The notes below the pieces were generated by a model, which was not told the origin of the DNA, did no database searches, and was given only the letters and a program-made list of their open reading frames with translations. A stretch of 64,000 nucleotides of DNA, taken from Pieris napi (taxonomy: Eukaryota > Arthropoda > Insecta > Lepidoptera > Pieridae). Location of the stretch: contig NC_062245.1 in the NCBI RefSeq assembly GCF_905475465.1, forward strand, positions 8,618,001 to 8,682,000, given 5' to 3'. Each line of letters starts with the position of its first letter. Position 1 is the stretch's first letter. Position numbers and translations under genes: made by a program. Positions 1 to 11,334 of this stretch are shown here, in pieces.

Positions 1-430
1 TTTAAAAGGACATAATTAAATTACCTACATTCATCGTGACAGATTAACAAAGAGGCTTCGTCAAGTTGAAAAAGGGCGGTTTTAGCTAGGTCGGTGAAGA
101 AATATCACGCGTCCATATAAATCCGTGGCTTTAGTGCTATGCTAATCTCGGGTCCACCTTGTGTAATTAGCTCGTCTCTTATTTTTGTTAGAAATTTTGT
201 TTATTTTTTGTTAGCATACCGAATAATGATACTTCTTCGTCCATATTTTATTTGTTGCTTAACAGTACGCCATCTTTTAACAATAAATTGAACTTAAAGC
301 TAATTCCGGTTGAGATTTCTCATACTTTTAAAACATTTTTCAAATACATATGTGTTTGATTTAAGCATTAACAATCAATATTCAAACATTAACAATCGTT
401 TAACTTTAAACATGTGTTGCATCAAGTGTT
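1..430. other. Intergenic, nothing recognised
   Basis: AT-rich sequence with a slightly GC-richer patch at 60-180. No open frame or repeat was recognised. Confidence 0.4.
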
Positions 431-719
431 CGACGGCTCATTGGTAGACCAAATACCACCACTAGAACCACTAGAATGGTTAGTACCCCTGACTGCGAAT
501 CCAAGGGTCCCGGGTTCGATCCCCGGCTGAGACAAACATCGATGTGATGAACATTTGGTGTTGTGCTTAGGTCTTGGTTGTTTAAATATGTATTTATATG
601 TCTATCTATCTATAATATGTATGTATATCCGTAGCCTAGTACCCATAACACAAGGTTCACCAGCTTAGCATGGGACTAGGTCAACTGGTGTGAATTGTCC
701 AATCATTAAAAAAAAAAAA
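431..719 (+). mobile_element. tRNA-derived SINE, family A
   Basis: The head resembles a tRNA with box B GGTTCGATCCC in GTCCCGGGTTCGATCCCC. The body has GGTCTTGG and TCTATCTATCTATAAT, and the tail ends in oligo(A) at 707-719. The box A region carries a small internal duplication, so this copy is probably inactive. Four other copies occur in the window, all inverted relative to this one. Confidence 0.85.
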
Positions 720-1312
720 TTCATTATAACTTCATTTAAGTGTCATTTATGTAATTAATTCTGATTAATTGGAGAATGTAAACCAGTTGAAGCTTCGATT
801 ATAGAATTTGTTAGTTTTAATGTCAAGTGCACGTGATGAAGTAATTTTCGCATCCGGTTTTAACGATTATTGGAGTAAACTAAACTTAAAAAGTTGTATT
901 ATAAAGTGTAATTTTCTTTATTTAAAATTGTTGTTATAATTACATTTACGTTACAATGAGTAATATTAATAAACTTAGAACAATTTAGATAACACGATAT
1001 AATGTTGATAATAACACCATCTATTGTAATGGACACATCAACTAAATAAAGATGCAAACAAAAACTATCATCGCAGGGTCGTGTGTTGCAACAAATTCCG
1101 TAGCGTCGTAACCGCGTAGATGTGCTACATCACAACCCAATTTCGTAGACGCGTCCCACGAATAAAAAACAAGGAAAAATCATTTTAATATCTCCTCAAT
1201 AACATGAGACCTTATTTATATTGTCAATAACACTTCAATAATGACGTTACCTAAATTGAACGGGCTATTTTACCGATGTAAAATTCAGAATATGTAATAT
1301 TGCATGTAATAT

Positions 1313-1605
1313 TGAGCAGTGTTGGCCTAGTGGCTTCAGCGTACGACTCTCATCCCTGAGGTTGTAGGTTCGATCCCCAGCTGTGCACCAATGGACTTTC
1401 TTTCTGTGTGCTCATTTAACATTCGCTCGAACGGTGAAGGAAAACATCGTGGGGAAACCGACATGTCTTAGACCCAAAAAGTCGACGGCGTGTGTCAGGC
1501 ACAGGAGGCTGACCACCTACTTGCCTATTAGATTGAAAAATGATCATGAATCAGATTCAGAAATCTGAGGCCCAGGCCTAAAGAGGTTGTAGCGCCACTC
1601 ATTTT
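1313..1605 (+). mobile_element. tRNA-derived SINE, family B
   Basis: The tRNA-like head (GTTGGCCTAGTGGCTTCAGC, then GTAGGTTCGATCCCCAGC) is followed by a conserved body (GCTCGAACGGTGAAGGAAAA, GACCCAAAAAGTCGACGGCG, ATCTGAGGCCCAGGCCTAAA). It ends GTTGTAGCGCCACT plus a T-rich tail. The 61-codon frame here is part of the SINE and not a gene. Confidence 0.88.
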
Positions 1606-2383
1606 TTTATTTTAATATTCAGTATAACAAAAGCGTGATCTGTTATATATAAGAAATATAAATGTATATACCATACAAACGTCTTCTTAACATAAACATT
1701 TCAACTCAGTAACCAGTTCTCTCTGCCTGATTGTCGATTTTTGAATCTACGATTGTTTCCTCACGATATTTTTCAGATTTAATCGACATTAAGCATTCTC
1801 CCCGAATTTTATTATTTTAATTTCCTTATTTCAGAGTAATGATTTACAAACCTAAAAAATCCTTTGTATTGTTTATTTCCTTTTTATTAATGGAACTGGA
1901 TAAAACTAAGTAGAGTTTCAAAAATAGTGCATTACGCCAATTTTTCTATAGACATATGCAATCGTTTTCATAAAGACAAATATTATCAACATAATTGTTA
2001 TCATTTTCCAAAGATCCTCAAAGTACTCGTAGAAAGCATAAAAACAATTTAAGTTACCTCAAATTTAAATACGGTATCATCCATAAATGTTAGTATGAAG
2101 CGGCGACTGCAAACTTTCCGAATAATCCGTATTTTCGTTCATTATTTAATGAATTATGTTGATTACGCTTGGCCTGTGCCGGTACAAAAGTTTTTCCTAT
2201 CTCAAGATATAACTTGAGTCGTAAACTCTTAGTACGAATGTATGGAGAATTTTATTTTTCATTTAATTCTTACGAGCGCACTTTCTTGTACGTAAAATTA
2301 ATAAAAAAGGAAATTTTGCAAATAAATCCTATTAATAATGTTGATAAGTAGTATTGTCTTCTATTGACAAAACTTTTACACAT

Positions 2384-2625
2384 TTAATAAAACAATTTTT
2401 AATTGGATTGAAGTTATGTACTTACAATTATTTTTCATAATTTTAAATTTAACCGACGTTTCGCGTGCTTTACAGCGTGTGTGTGTGGTCACGGTGACTG
2501 AAAACAAAAGGTGTTGAATGTCAAAAAGTATCACGCTGTAGAAAACTTACTGTACTTTTTGACAATTTAAAATTATGAAAAATAATTGTACATAACTTCA
2601 ATCCGGTTACAAAACGTTTTATTAA
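2384..2625 (+). mobile_element. MITE with inverted termini, TTAA-flanked (copy 1)
   Basis: The termini are inverted repeats containing TTGGATTGAAG at the left and CTTCAATCCGG at the right, next to TTAA at 2384-2387 and 2622-2625. The interior has GACGTTTCGCGTGCTTTACA, also found in inverted form at 11621. There is no coding capacity. TTAA flanks would suit a piggyBac-mobilised element, but similarity to copy 2 extends left of TTAA, so the exact end is uncertain. Confidence 0.65.
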
Positions 2626-5600
2626 ATGTTGATTAGTGTTTTTCTGTAGTTAAAACCTACAGCTATAGTTAGAGTCGTTAACTTAACATTTTGAATTAAT
2701 CTTATTGTGAATAAACTGGCAAAAAAGACAAAAATTATCAAAGCAACAAATACAAAAATGGAAGCCCACTTCATTACAAATAATTATTTGTCTCTGGCTG
2801 TGAATCAATCATTCACTTATCAAGTATTTTTTGTAAAAATAATATGAATAAATCTCTGAATTATACTTGGAAAAGCTTTCCACGTTTACGAGTTCCACAA
2901 CTTACAACTAGGCTTATCGGCCGGAAGCCGAAACTATTCTGGTCACTTAGCATCCAGCAATTAGCCACCGCGCCTGAGCCTTGATAAGAACTTTATTAAA
3001 CTTCGCGTTCTTATGTTTAACTACATGTTATAATATAAGGTCTTATGTATTGGTGTAAGTTTTAAACTCAAATTTAAGATAATCTCCGTACAAACTGATC
3101 GTATATATCTATAAAACTCGTTTTTACTATTGAAAAATACGCCTTTTGTTATAACTAACAGGTACCGGAAATAAAACAACAGTGAAGGTAAAAATTTATG
3201 TAATCAATAATCTACAGAAGGTATAGCCGTACAAATTAATACAACTACCACATTATTTCAATCACCTCATTGGATGGTTGATGCATTTGGCGTATAATCG
3301 GAAAGTTGTAGGTTGAATTATCGCCTATATAATGATGAACGCTGAGCTAATGACTAATTTAGAAGGAACCTTAGAAAAACATCAACAAAATAAATACCCT
3401 TCCAGCGTCGTTCCGAAATTGAAGTTACAAGGACTTCTAAAATTACAGGACAGCAGATTTCGCTTGCAAGTGAAGACGCAGAAGTAGTTTTCATAAATAG
3501 CCCAATCATAATAAATAGGCAGTAGATACTGAGGGTGGCTGTGATATATTGTTATGATTATCAGAAAATAATCGTTCAAGAAGTTAGTCGATTTCTGGAT
3601 GAGTAATTGAAAGGAACTCTGCCCATTCGCTGTGCTCGAATACATTTTAATGTCTAATTTTATGTGTTACGTGCGCTGTGAGGCGAGAGGCGTCTGGGGA
3701 CCTGATTTGCACAAGTAATGATAAATGTAAAGCTTTGAATCAATTTATGATACCTCAACTTTTAATAGAAGCTCAAAATGGTTTTAGTTCAAATATGGTA
3801 TTTATTATGTACGCTGATATCATTAAAACGACGTGAACCTACGTGTTCTTATGTTGTCTAATCCATAGACGGGATGTTGTTAAGAATTTGTGAAGAAAGG
3901 AATCGATAGTAGTACTACCTATACAATTATTTAAAATTTATGATAATTTTTTCATTGTTCCACGCCTCGGAGTAATATATTACAGCTAAGATGTACGCGG
4001 TGAAAAGAAAACTGAGCCCAAAAATTACGAGCTTCATTTAACACATCAGACAACCATATGCAACGATTTTGGGTGTCATGATAGAACCATGTTCGTTACT
4101 ATGGTTACCAATTTTTAAAACTTATGGCCGGTGCGGTCTTACTATAAAAACAGGCAAGCAATAGTACCGTGTTTGTTAACATGGTAATAATATTAATTCC
4201 ACGATAGGAATTATAACCATTATACCAATCAATCTTTAGACCATAAAGTCGTAACTGTCAATTACAAGATGTAATTTCTGTCTAGCCTGTGGCAATTCAT
4301 AATAATTATATAATCACTGTTATCTGTTAATTCTGCTATTCATCCAATCGACGTCAATTCACACCTGCATAGCTAATGTTATTTACTATAGCAAATCCCC
4401 TAAATTACAATCTGATATAATTACGTACAATAATGTTGGTAAAGCTAATTAACGGGATATAATGGTAATTAGATGTTTATTAGTTATTACTTAATCCTAT
4501 ATATTGTCATAATTAGATTTTAATGCGTATTTCAGTGTATTTTTACGAACCAACCTTAAAATAAAAACAAAATAGGGCAATGAAATCTAAATTGAAATGT
4601 TTTGAATTAGTTTAGGCCTTAATTTCTTTTTAAATTATACATAGCAAGAACATAATTAAATAAACACATCACGAAATAATCACCGCCCTACCACAGACTA
4701 AATAACTGCCGCGTAAAATTCAAAATGCGAACATAATTTTGACAGCAGCCACCAATAACGCTACAAACGTTTCCGTTATTAACGCTAATTTATAACGCAT
4801 TGCCGGTGTTTCGCACCTAACGTTGGACATAAGCGATTGTCGTTAAATCTCGCACTATGGCTGGTTTACGATTATGCGCCGATTCGCCGGCAATGACAAC
4901 GGGTGGATGTTTACGATATAGGGGGCGTCAGACACACCTGATTAACAGTTTCTATTGCCACCGGTTTGTCGTAAATTTTTATTGATTATGTATTGCAGTA
5001 ATTGGGAGGTGGGGAAATAATGTACTGTATCGTATGAATTAATTTGATTGAATAGTTTAACATACAACCGCTATATGCGGCATGGTCACTACGAGCTTGC
5101 GTTGATGGCGTCTACGGCGTCTTTCCAGCAACATCGGCCGATGGGCAGGCTGTCGTTATTTCGAGATATATCCTCTCGACACACTGAGTCTCTGTCAGAT
5201 CAAAGTTCTATCTATTTTCAAACAAATTATACTGTAATGTATTTTTTTAGGCATTACTAAAATATTGCTTTATAACACCCATGTTTTATAATCTATTAAT
5301 CAAAAGCTGTCGTATCTCTAGCCAAACTTTGATTTATTGATTTAGATTTTACCACCTTTTATTGCAATATGCTCTTTGTTTTTATTTATTTATCATCATT
5401 TAAGAAAATAGAAAGATACTTTTAATAACCCGCACATATAGTAGTGCGCAGTGTTATTTGGCCTCACTCAGTTCGCTAAATCTGGACTTTAGGCAAGCCT
5501 TGTGACCACAGCACTGATTTGTAATGAGACCATTAAGCAAATATGTATATGTGTGTGTGTGTGTTATTAAAATTGGTACAAAATACATAAATACACCTAG

Positions 5601-7076
5601 CCTGCTTACTGTCGAGTGTCGATGAATGTATATCTACTTTCCATTAGTTATAATATGCTGATAGATGCAACCTATAATATTTGATTTTAATTAGAAAGAA
5701 CCTCTATTCTAAGCGATAGTCTACTAATTTTTTTAGTAGTACATTTATCGTACAAAAGAATACTTAAGATACTAAAGATTCATACACAAACGCACATCTA
5801 AACAAGAAGTTAAATAAGCCTTAAGTAGGTATATCATAAGATTAAAAAAAAATGGGTAAGGATGGAACACGTACAAATTTGTATTGCTTGCATAAAACTA
5901 AAAATAATAAAACGCAATAGCATGAGAATTAAGTCCGTAACTCTCATACAAACAAAGAAACTAGAAGTCCGCTCAGCAAATCTCCATAAATATCAGATGT
6001 CTGCGACATTGTCAACCGGCCACCCTAATTTACTGCTAGTAATTAGGACTTTGCACTTTGCCAAAGCGATTTGCATCGATCGTGGGACCGTCAAAATTAT
6101 TATCTTGCTTCAGTCCGCCATTTGGATACTTGTAGACTACGAGATTACTATTTAAATAAAATCAGTGGTTTTGATTAGAACCCGTGTATCGATAAATTTG
6201 TTAACAGAGTTTGTAAAAGGTATATTTATTATTTTATATAGGTCAATCATATGTATTATAAAATAAAGGCCCCCGGCGACGTCGAATAAAATGAACGTGC
6301 TAATCTCGTGTAAATCTAAATCAAAACATACGTAATCTATGAAATCTAAAGGCTAAAATTATTTAATGTTTAATTTACAGTTAAAATATATAAAAAAAAA
6401 TTGAATTTTCCACAGTTTAAACTTTATAATATGTATATCGAATTTAACTCAATACAATAACAAACTTTCGGTGAGTGCCGTTTGGTTTAAAAACAAAAGT
6501 ATGTGCTGCGCTCTTTCTGTTTCTTATAGTATTAAATCAAAGTTAACAGTAATACTTTTTAATACAGAAAAGAATGACTAGATGGCGTGATACCAGCAAA
6601 ATATTATAGTGGTAAATATGATCCTTACGTAAGTCTCAATTCAAAACATTTAAAATTTTAAAGAATTTCTACCTAGTTTTTTCGGCTTTAATTGTATATT
6701 TATTTTATGCCTTCAGATTGACAATAATATCACCCGTCTTTAGGTGACAACATAAAGTACACGGTAGTTAGAAATTTTATGTTTCTAATAGATGGCACTC
6801 TTAGACGTATAAAATTGAAAAGTAAAGCGCTTGATGTCACTATAAAATGAAAGCAAATTACCAATTTAGCGCCAAAATTTGACATTGACTGTAAACTTTT
6901 AATTTCCATAAAAGTTAACTTTTGAAATTTCAACTTTTTTTATTTGTTTGCATTATCTTATGATTAATCACATTTAATATTTGACTGAAATTTATTATTT
7001 TTTAGTTTTTATGTTCAATAACTGAATTGTTTAATGGTTATAAGCGGTAGTGTCGTGTATTTGAAACAAATAAACT
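2626..7076. other. Intergenic upstream of Psf2
   Basis: No gene could be supported. Open frames at 3382-3645, 5862-6155 and 6730-6933 have no recognisable features. A GC-richer patch lies at 4785-4925. The Psf2 promoter should lie just before 7077; no TATA box is evident. Confidence 0.4.
5040..5260 (+). other. Uncharacterised open stretch of balanced composition
   Basis: A 70-codon frame (5048-5260) has ordinary amino-acid content (for example RHGHYELALMASTASFQQHR) in a locally GC-richer patch. No domain, splice-site pair or homologue is recognised. It could be a conserved non-coding element or chance. Confidence 0.2.
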
Positions 7077-7321
7077 ATGGATCCGTATGAGATAGAGTTT
7101 ATAGGTGAAAACAGAATAGCTAGCATAATACCAAATTTTTCTTACGACAAAATTTACTTAATTTGTGGTGAATTTGGACCCTTTCGTGCTGGATTACCTA
7201 TGAACGTTCCACTATGGTTAGCGGTTATGTTAAAACAAAAACAAAAGTGTCGAATGGTGCCCCCAGATTGGATGGAAATTGATAATTTGGAAAATATCAA
7301 AGAAGAAGAAAAAAGATCCAG
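7077..7321 (+). CDS. Psf2: Psf2 exon 1
   Basis: This exon encodes residues 1-81 plus two bases of Arg82. It carries the whole N-terminal A-domain signature of Psf2 (PNFS, KIYLI, GPF, VPLWLA, QKCR, PPDWM). It ends CCAG before GTAAGA, a consensus donor. Reading straight through would hit a stop two bases into the intron, which is why the uninterrupted frame appears as an 82-residue ORF. Confidence 0.95.
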
Positions 7322-8284
7322 GTAAGAAATTCGTGTAAGGATAAAGTTTTTGAAAACGAAACCTACCAATTTAATAAAGATAATAAATAATTAGTATATA
7401 TTTCTTATACATGTAACTAAATCCCATTTATTTTATATATCCAATAATTTTTAAGTTAGTGAAATTAAATTTTATAATTAATCAGGATTATACAACTTCA
7501 CCTTCACTGTTTTGTAAACAACAATGACCAACTATTAGCAATAACATGCTTATAACTATTTGTTAATTTAGACTTGTTTAGAGTATGTTTTTTCTATTAT
7601 TTAATTTGGTTATTATTTCGAACTTCTAGATTTTGTACAAGCTAACATATCTTATTTCAGATTTTTTACAAAAATGCCCCATGAACATTATATGGTAGAA
7701 GCAAAACTGATATTAGGCGCTGCATCTGAAGATATACCAAATGCATCTGAAATTAAAACAATTATCAAAGATATATGGGATATAAGGATGTCTAAATTAC
7801 GGACTTCTATGGATGCTTTAATGAAGTCTGGTGGTTCTTATGGTAGACTGGATCATTTAACAATGATGGAAATCAATTCTGTAAAACCACTGCTGCCTTC
7901 GGCTATGAATGAATTACTGAAGATTCAAATGGTATTTTTATTTTACCCTTATCTAAAATGAATACTATCAAGCTTTTTTTTACAAAATGTTATTGCTAGC
8001 AAGGCACAGGAAGCTGATCACTGATGATTTTAAAATACATTATATTTGCAGAGCAGAGCAAAGATTACACAAACTTTTATTATTACATTTTTCATACATT
8101 TTAATGGCTATCTTGTTACTTATGGAAGTCAAACAAATTACAAAATAATGAGTGGAACGTGATTCATACCTTATGCTGTCATTTCTTAATTTTATATCTA
8201 TATTTTCAGACGTCTAAGAAGTCAACATCAGCAACACTAAATAGTTCTACATTCAGCCAGTCAGGAACTTCACAAAATATGTGA
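7077..8284 (+). CDS. Psf2: GINS complex subunit Psf2 (GINS2), three exons
   Basis: Joined coding exons are 7077-7321, 7661-7931 and 8210-8284, giving 196 residues (human GINS2 is 185). Both introns are GT-AG: donor at 7322 with acceptor ending 7660, and donor at 7932 with acceptor ending 8209. Psf2 is one of four GINS subunits. In the nucleus GINS joins Cdc45 and Mcm2-7 to form the CMG helicase that unwinds DNA at replication forks. The product aligns almost without gaps to the vertebrate protein: an early IIPNFS-x-DKIYLI block (residues about 18-31), then GPF-x-x-GLP, VPLWLA, KQ-x-QKCR, PP-x-WM, and in exon 2 MP-x-x-Y, IPNA-x-EI, DMW/DIW-D-x-R and LTxMEIN. The C-terminal tail is Ser/Thr-rich and poorly conserved, as usual. 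The ATG at 7077 is the only plausible start and gives the conserved short N-terminus. Identification is firm; only the last exon is less constrained. Confidence 0.95.
7661..7931 (+). CDS. Psf2: Psf2 exon 2
   Basis: The acceptor TTATTTCAG ends at 7660. The first base completes Arg82, followed by FFTKMP, matching the ETFTPMP region of vertebrate GINS2. The exon covers the helical domain up to Leu-Lys-Ile-Gln-Met, where GTATTTTT at 7932 is the donor. The junction is phase 0. Confidence 0.94.
8210..8284 (+). CDS. Psf2: Psf2 exon 3 (C-terminal tail)
   Basis: The acceptor TATTTTCAG ends at 8209. The exon encodes 24 residues beginning Thr-Ser-Lys-Lys and ending Gln-Asn-Met before TGA at 8282-8284. 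It is low complexity and Ser/Thr-rich, so it is assigned by splice signals, frame and position rather than by conserved residues. Confidence 0.82.
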   Translation, partial: TSKKSTSATLNSSTFSQSGTSQNM

Positions 8285-8407
8285 AAATAAACTGTGATTG
8301 GGAAGTGCATAATTTGTGCCGAGTTGATGTGTGTATGTGTTAAGTTGATAATATGTCAATGTTGGAACCAATTTTATTTGTTGTCTTTTTTACTTTCTAT
8401 ATTTTTT

Positions 8408-8413
8408 AATAAA
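8408..8413 (+). terminator. Poly(A) signal of Psf2
   Basis: A canonical AATAAA lies 124 bases after the Psf2 stop in an AT-rich stretch. No earlier copy exists between the stop and this point, so it is the likely cleavage signal and gives a short 3' UTR. Confidence 0.75.
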
Positions 8414-10980
8414 TTGTACACAATTGGAAAATGATTATTTAAATGATAAATATTAATCTAAACTTAATGATTGAATTTTAGGCTTTATAGTTGCAACTTC
8501 CATAGTGTCAAATGTTTTTAAGAGTAAGATTTGTGCTAACTTTACTACTATACGAAATACGAATACTATATGAAATCTTACCTTTAAATATACTATAGGC
8601 AAATATATATTATGGCACTGTGCGCCAACTGTCATAAATATCCTGTCTCTGATTGTGGACTATCAAAAGGGTTATGGGAATTAAGAGAAATCTTATCTCA
8701 TTATAATTATTTCATAGTTTTAAAGGAGCTGTGATAGTGGGAGGTCTGGTAGGAGATTCCATGTTTCATATGTTTGTAGGTGGCTGCCATATTGGAGAAC
8801 CTTAGATTTTATATATGTACTAGCAGACTCTGCCAAGTGTTGCAGTGGAAAGTTTTTGGTTATATTACATAGTAGTAAACTATTCAAGGTAGGAGAACAA
8901 TAGTGATGCGGACCATCACGCTTTTTTGGTGGATATGCCATTAAATTATACCTTATATGAAACGTTGGACTTTCAACACAGCGCCATCTGTTAGAATTGT
9001 GTCAAATAATAAACAAATGATTTGCAATAAAATAGTATTGTGTTTATAAATTAAAATATAAGCTATCCTATATAGTTAGATAAAACTGCACACGGTGTGC
9101 TAATTTGAATTGAAGATTGCAATAGGTTAAGTAGTTTAGGAGTCCATAGCCGACAAACAACGTGACGCGTAATTTATATATACATATTAAGATATTTATT
9201 TTTTACAAATTACAAATTTTCACTTAACAAAAAGAAAATGATGGGAATTAATATTTCATAGTATTAGGTTAGATCTAGTTAAAGATTTTTGAGATTCACA
9301 CGAGCAATGTAAGATTCACACTCACTAAAAAACTCACCAGTCTTCCTTTTTCATGTTTCTCAACATAGTTTATTTAAATAAATAAATTTGAAACCTAGAA
9401 TGTATTGCATTTTACTAAATTTAAAAATGCGTAAGATATTTTTTAAGTCATGTACTGAAGCTTGTGCACTCTGTTGATTTCTACTCTTTCCCTCTGTTAG
9501 AAAATATAATTTTCCAGATTTTTTTATTGAAAAATTGCATAGTATAATATTTGTATGCAGAATAGAGAAAATGTTGTTTGTCTTCTACATATATTATCAT
9601 AGTTTTAAGAATCAATTACTTTTATTTTTGAGAACTTATTTGATTGAGTACTTACACTTATTTGAACTAAAATACTGTACTAGTTCTATTAATGGTGAGC
9701 TCAGAACATTTTGTACTACAAGTATGCTTGGTTAAGTAACAATAGTCCTAGATTATATTAAGAAAGAAAACTCTTAATAATAAATAACAATCCAATAAAA
9801 GATGTATTTAAGAAAAAAAATATATTTTCCACCTTATCATGTAAAATCATCTACTCTTAACACTAACTATTCTATTTGTTAGTCTCGTTGTCATTATTCT
9901 TAGCTAGGCTAGGTTATTTAGAACTAAATCTAAAAGAAACCTATACTAAAGACATTGGCATGAACAGTACTATACTTTTTCCTCCTAAGATAAATAACTA
10001 TACTATAATAATCTTATGTCATGCTATCTCTTACCAACATTATAATGATGGAAAGGACAGCATGTTTATTATTATACAATAAAATACTCTTGGAATTATA
10101 ATCAGAATGTCTAACTATGGCCTGAATAGAAGTTGTATTACATTATCAAATAAAGCCCTCAATGCTTTACATAATCACGATAGGCAATATCCTTAACCTA
10201 TAGATAATAAAATATGTTGCAACTAATAAGTGGTCTTATAATAATGTCTCTGGAATGTAAAATTACCGTTGAGATTAATTTCAAGCAAGCGTTATATAGA
10301 GATCCGAAGTAGGAATTTAGACAAAAATGGGAATACTTAAACAAAATATTAGAATCAAAAAAACGCTTACACAATAGTACACGACTTGGCCGCCTTTTAT
10401 TGCGTTGATAACTTTGCTCCATCTATTGTACATCTCTTCTTCGCAAAGTCATCAAAACACTTTGGTCTAACTCCAGCTTGTTAAACGAGGGTTTTTATAT
10501 TTACAATACATTTTTCATGTTCTATACATACAATAAATATATATTTTAATATTCTTAGATATATACATAGACGTGCCGAAATAACATAACCAAACGTGTC
10601 TCAAAGCTTCTTACTCAGTAAATCTAAATTTCAGTTCTGCACTTTTAAAACGCCTATTATCTGTGTAAGGCGACCAAAAATGCTCAGCGAACGTTTTCTG
10701 GCAACACAATTTTTGCAGTCACCTATAAAAATGTGTGCATATGGCACGGGTATGTATTAGCCGATCACCTTTGACACATGCTCAGTTTGTTACGTTTGAC
10801 GGCAATGAAATTCAAGAGATCTTCAGTGAAAGGATAACAATGCTGCAAATGCGCTCCTAACTAATATATACAGCTTACAGAAAACGGAAAACTATTTACA
10901 TCTAACACATATGTACATCTAAATCTATGACTTTTAAAATTTTTAAATATCTAATACTAAATAACAGTGACTATATTGGT
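8414..10980. other. Convergent intergenic/3' UTR space between Psf2 and Traf4
   Basis: The two genes converge here. The right part (from about 10400) is probably the Traf4 3' UTR. The AGCGCCATCT word at 8980 and short frames at 8720-8941 and 9535-9735 are the only features; none looks coding. Confidence 0.5.
10396..10401 (-). terminator. Candidate poly(A) signal of Traf4
   Basis: An AATAAA on the - strand about 580 bases after the Traf4 stop is the nearest canonical signal downstream. Further copies (for example 10065-10070) would allow longer 3' UTRs, so the true end is uncertain. Confidence 0.45.
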
Positions 10981-11334
10981 TTATACAGCGACAATCTTGC
11001 TGGGATCAACTTTGACCCGTAAAAATAGGACATCGTCTTTCACAAAGTTCCTCTTCTTGAGCATTTCGTGTGAGACGAAGCGTGGAAAACCGAATCCTAG
11101 TGCATCTGGTTCCTTTGATGGGCGCTGGAAGTTCTTCCAGGTGGGGTCTGGGACGAAGCTCTCGACCATATTGCAGGCTCTGTCTGGCGTGGAGCTTTGA
11201 TCGAAGAGTGTGAAAGAGACGGTATGGGCGAACGGCCAGCGGAGTAAAGCGTCGTATTCGCCTGGCAAGATCTTGATATAAACTGACATATGGGTAGACT
11301 CGCCGGCGCCGTTCCCGTTTAAAAATAGTGACGC
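10981..11334 (-). CDS. Traf4: Traf4 last exon, MATH/TRAF-C domain
   Basis: These 117 codons, with the stop at 10983-10981, hold most of the receptor-binding TRAF-C fold: Leu-Asn-Gly-Asn-Gly, Ile-Leu-Pro-Gly, Trp-Pro-Phe-Ala, Pro-Asp-Pro-Thr-Trp-Lys-Asn-Phe, Leu-Gly-Phe-Gly-Phe-Pro-Arg-Phe, and Lys-Lys-Arg-Asn-Phe-Val-Lys-Asp-Asp. The open frame extends five codons upstream into the intron, but TTACAG marks the true exon start. A second ORF on the same strand in another frame, and one on the + strand, are shadows. Confidence 0.95.
   Translation of the reverse strand, partial: ASLFLNGNGAGESTHMSVYIKILPGEYDALLRWPFAHTVSFTLFDQSSTPDRACNMVESFVPDPTWKNFQRPSKEPDALGFGFPRFVSHEMLKKRNFVKDDVLFLRVKVDPSKIVAV

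Noticed and set aside
470..530. Possible tRNA gene
   Set aside because: The tRNA-like A and B boxes belong to SINE family A: a conserved body follows, and the acceptor stem does not pair.
7154..7369. 71-codon frame on the - strand over Psf2 exon 1
   Set aside because: It is antisense to a confidently identified exon and has no recognisable protein features.
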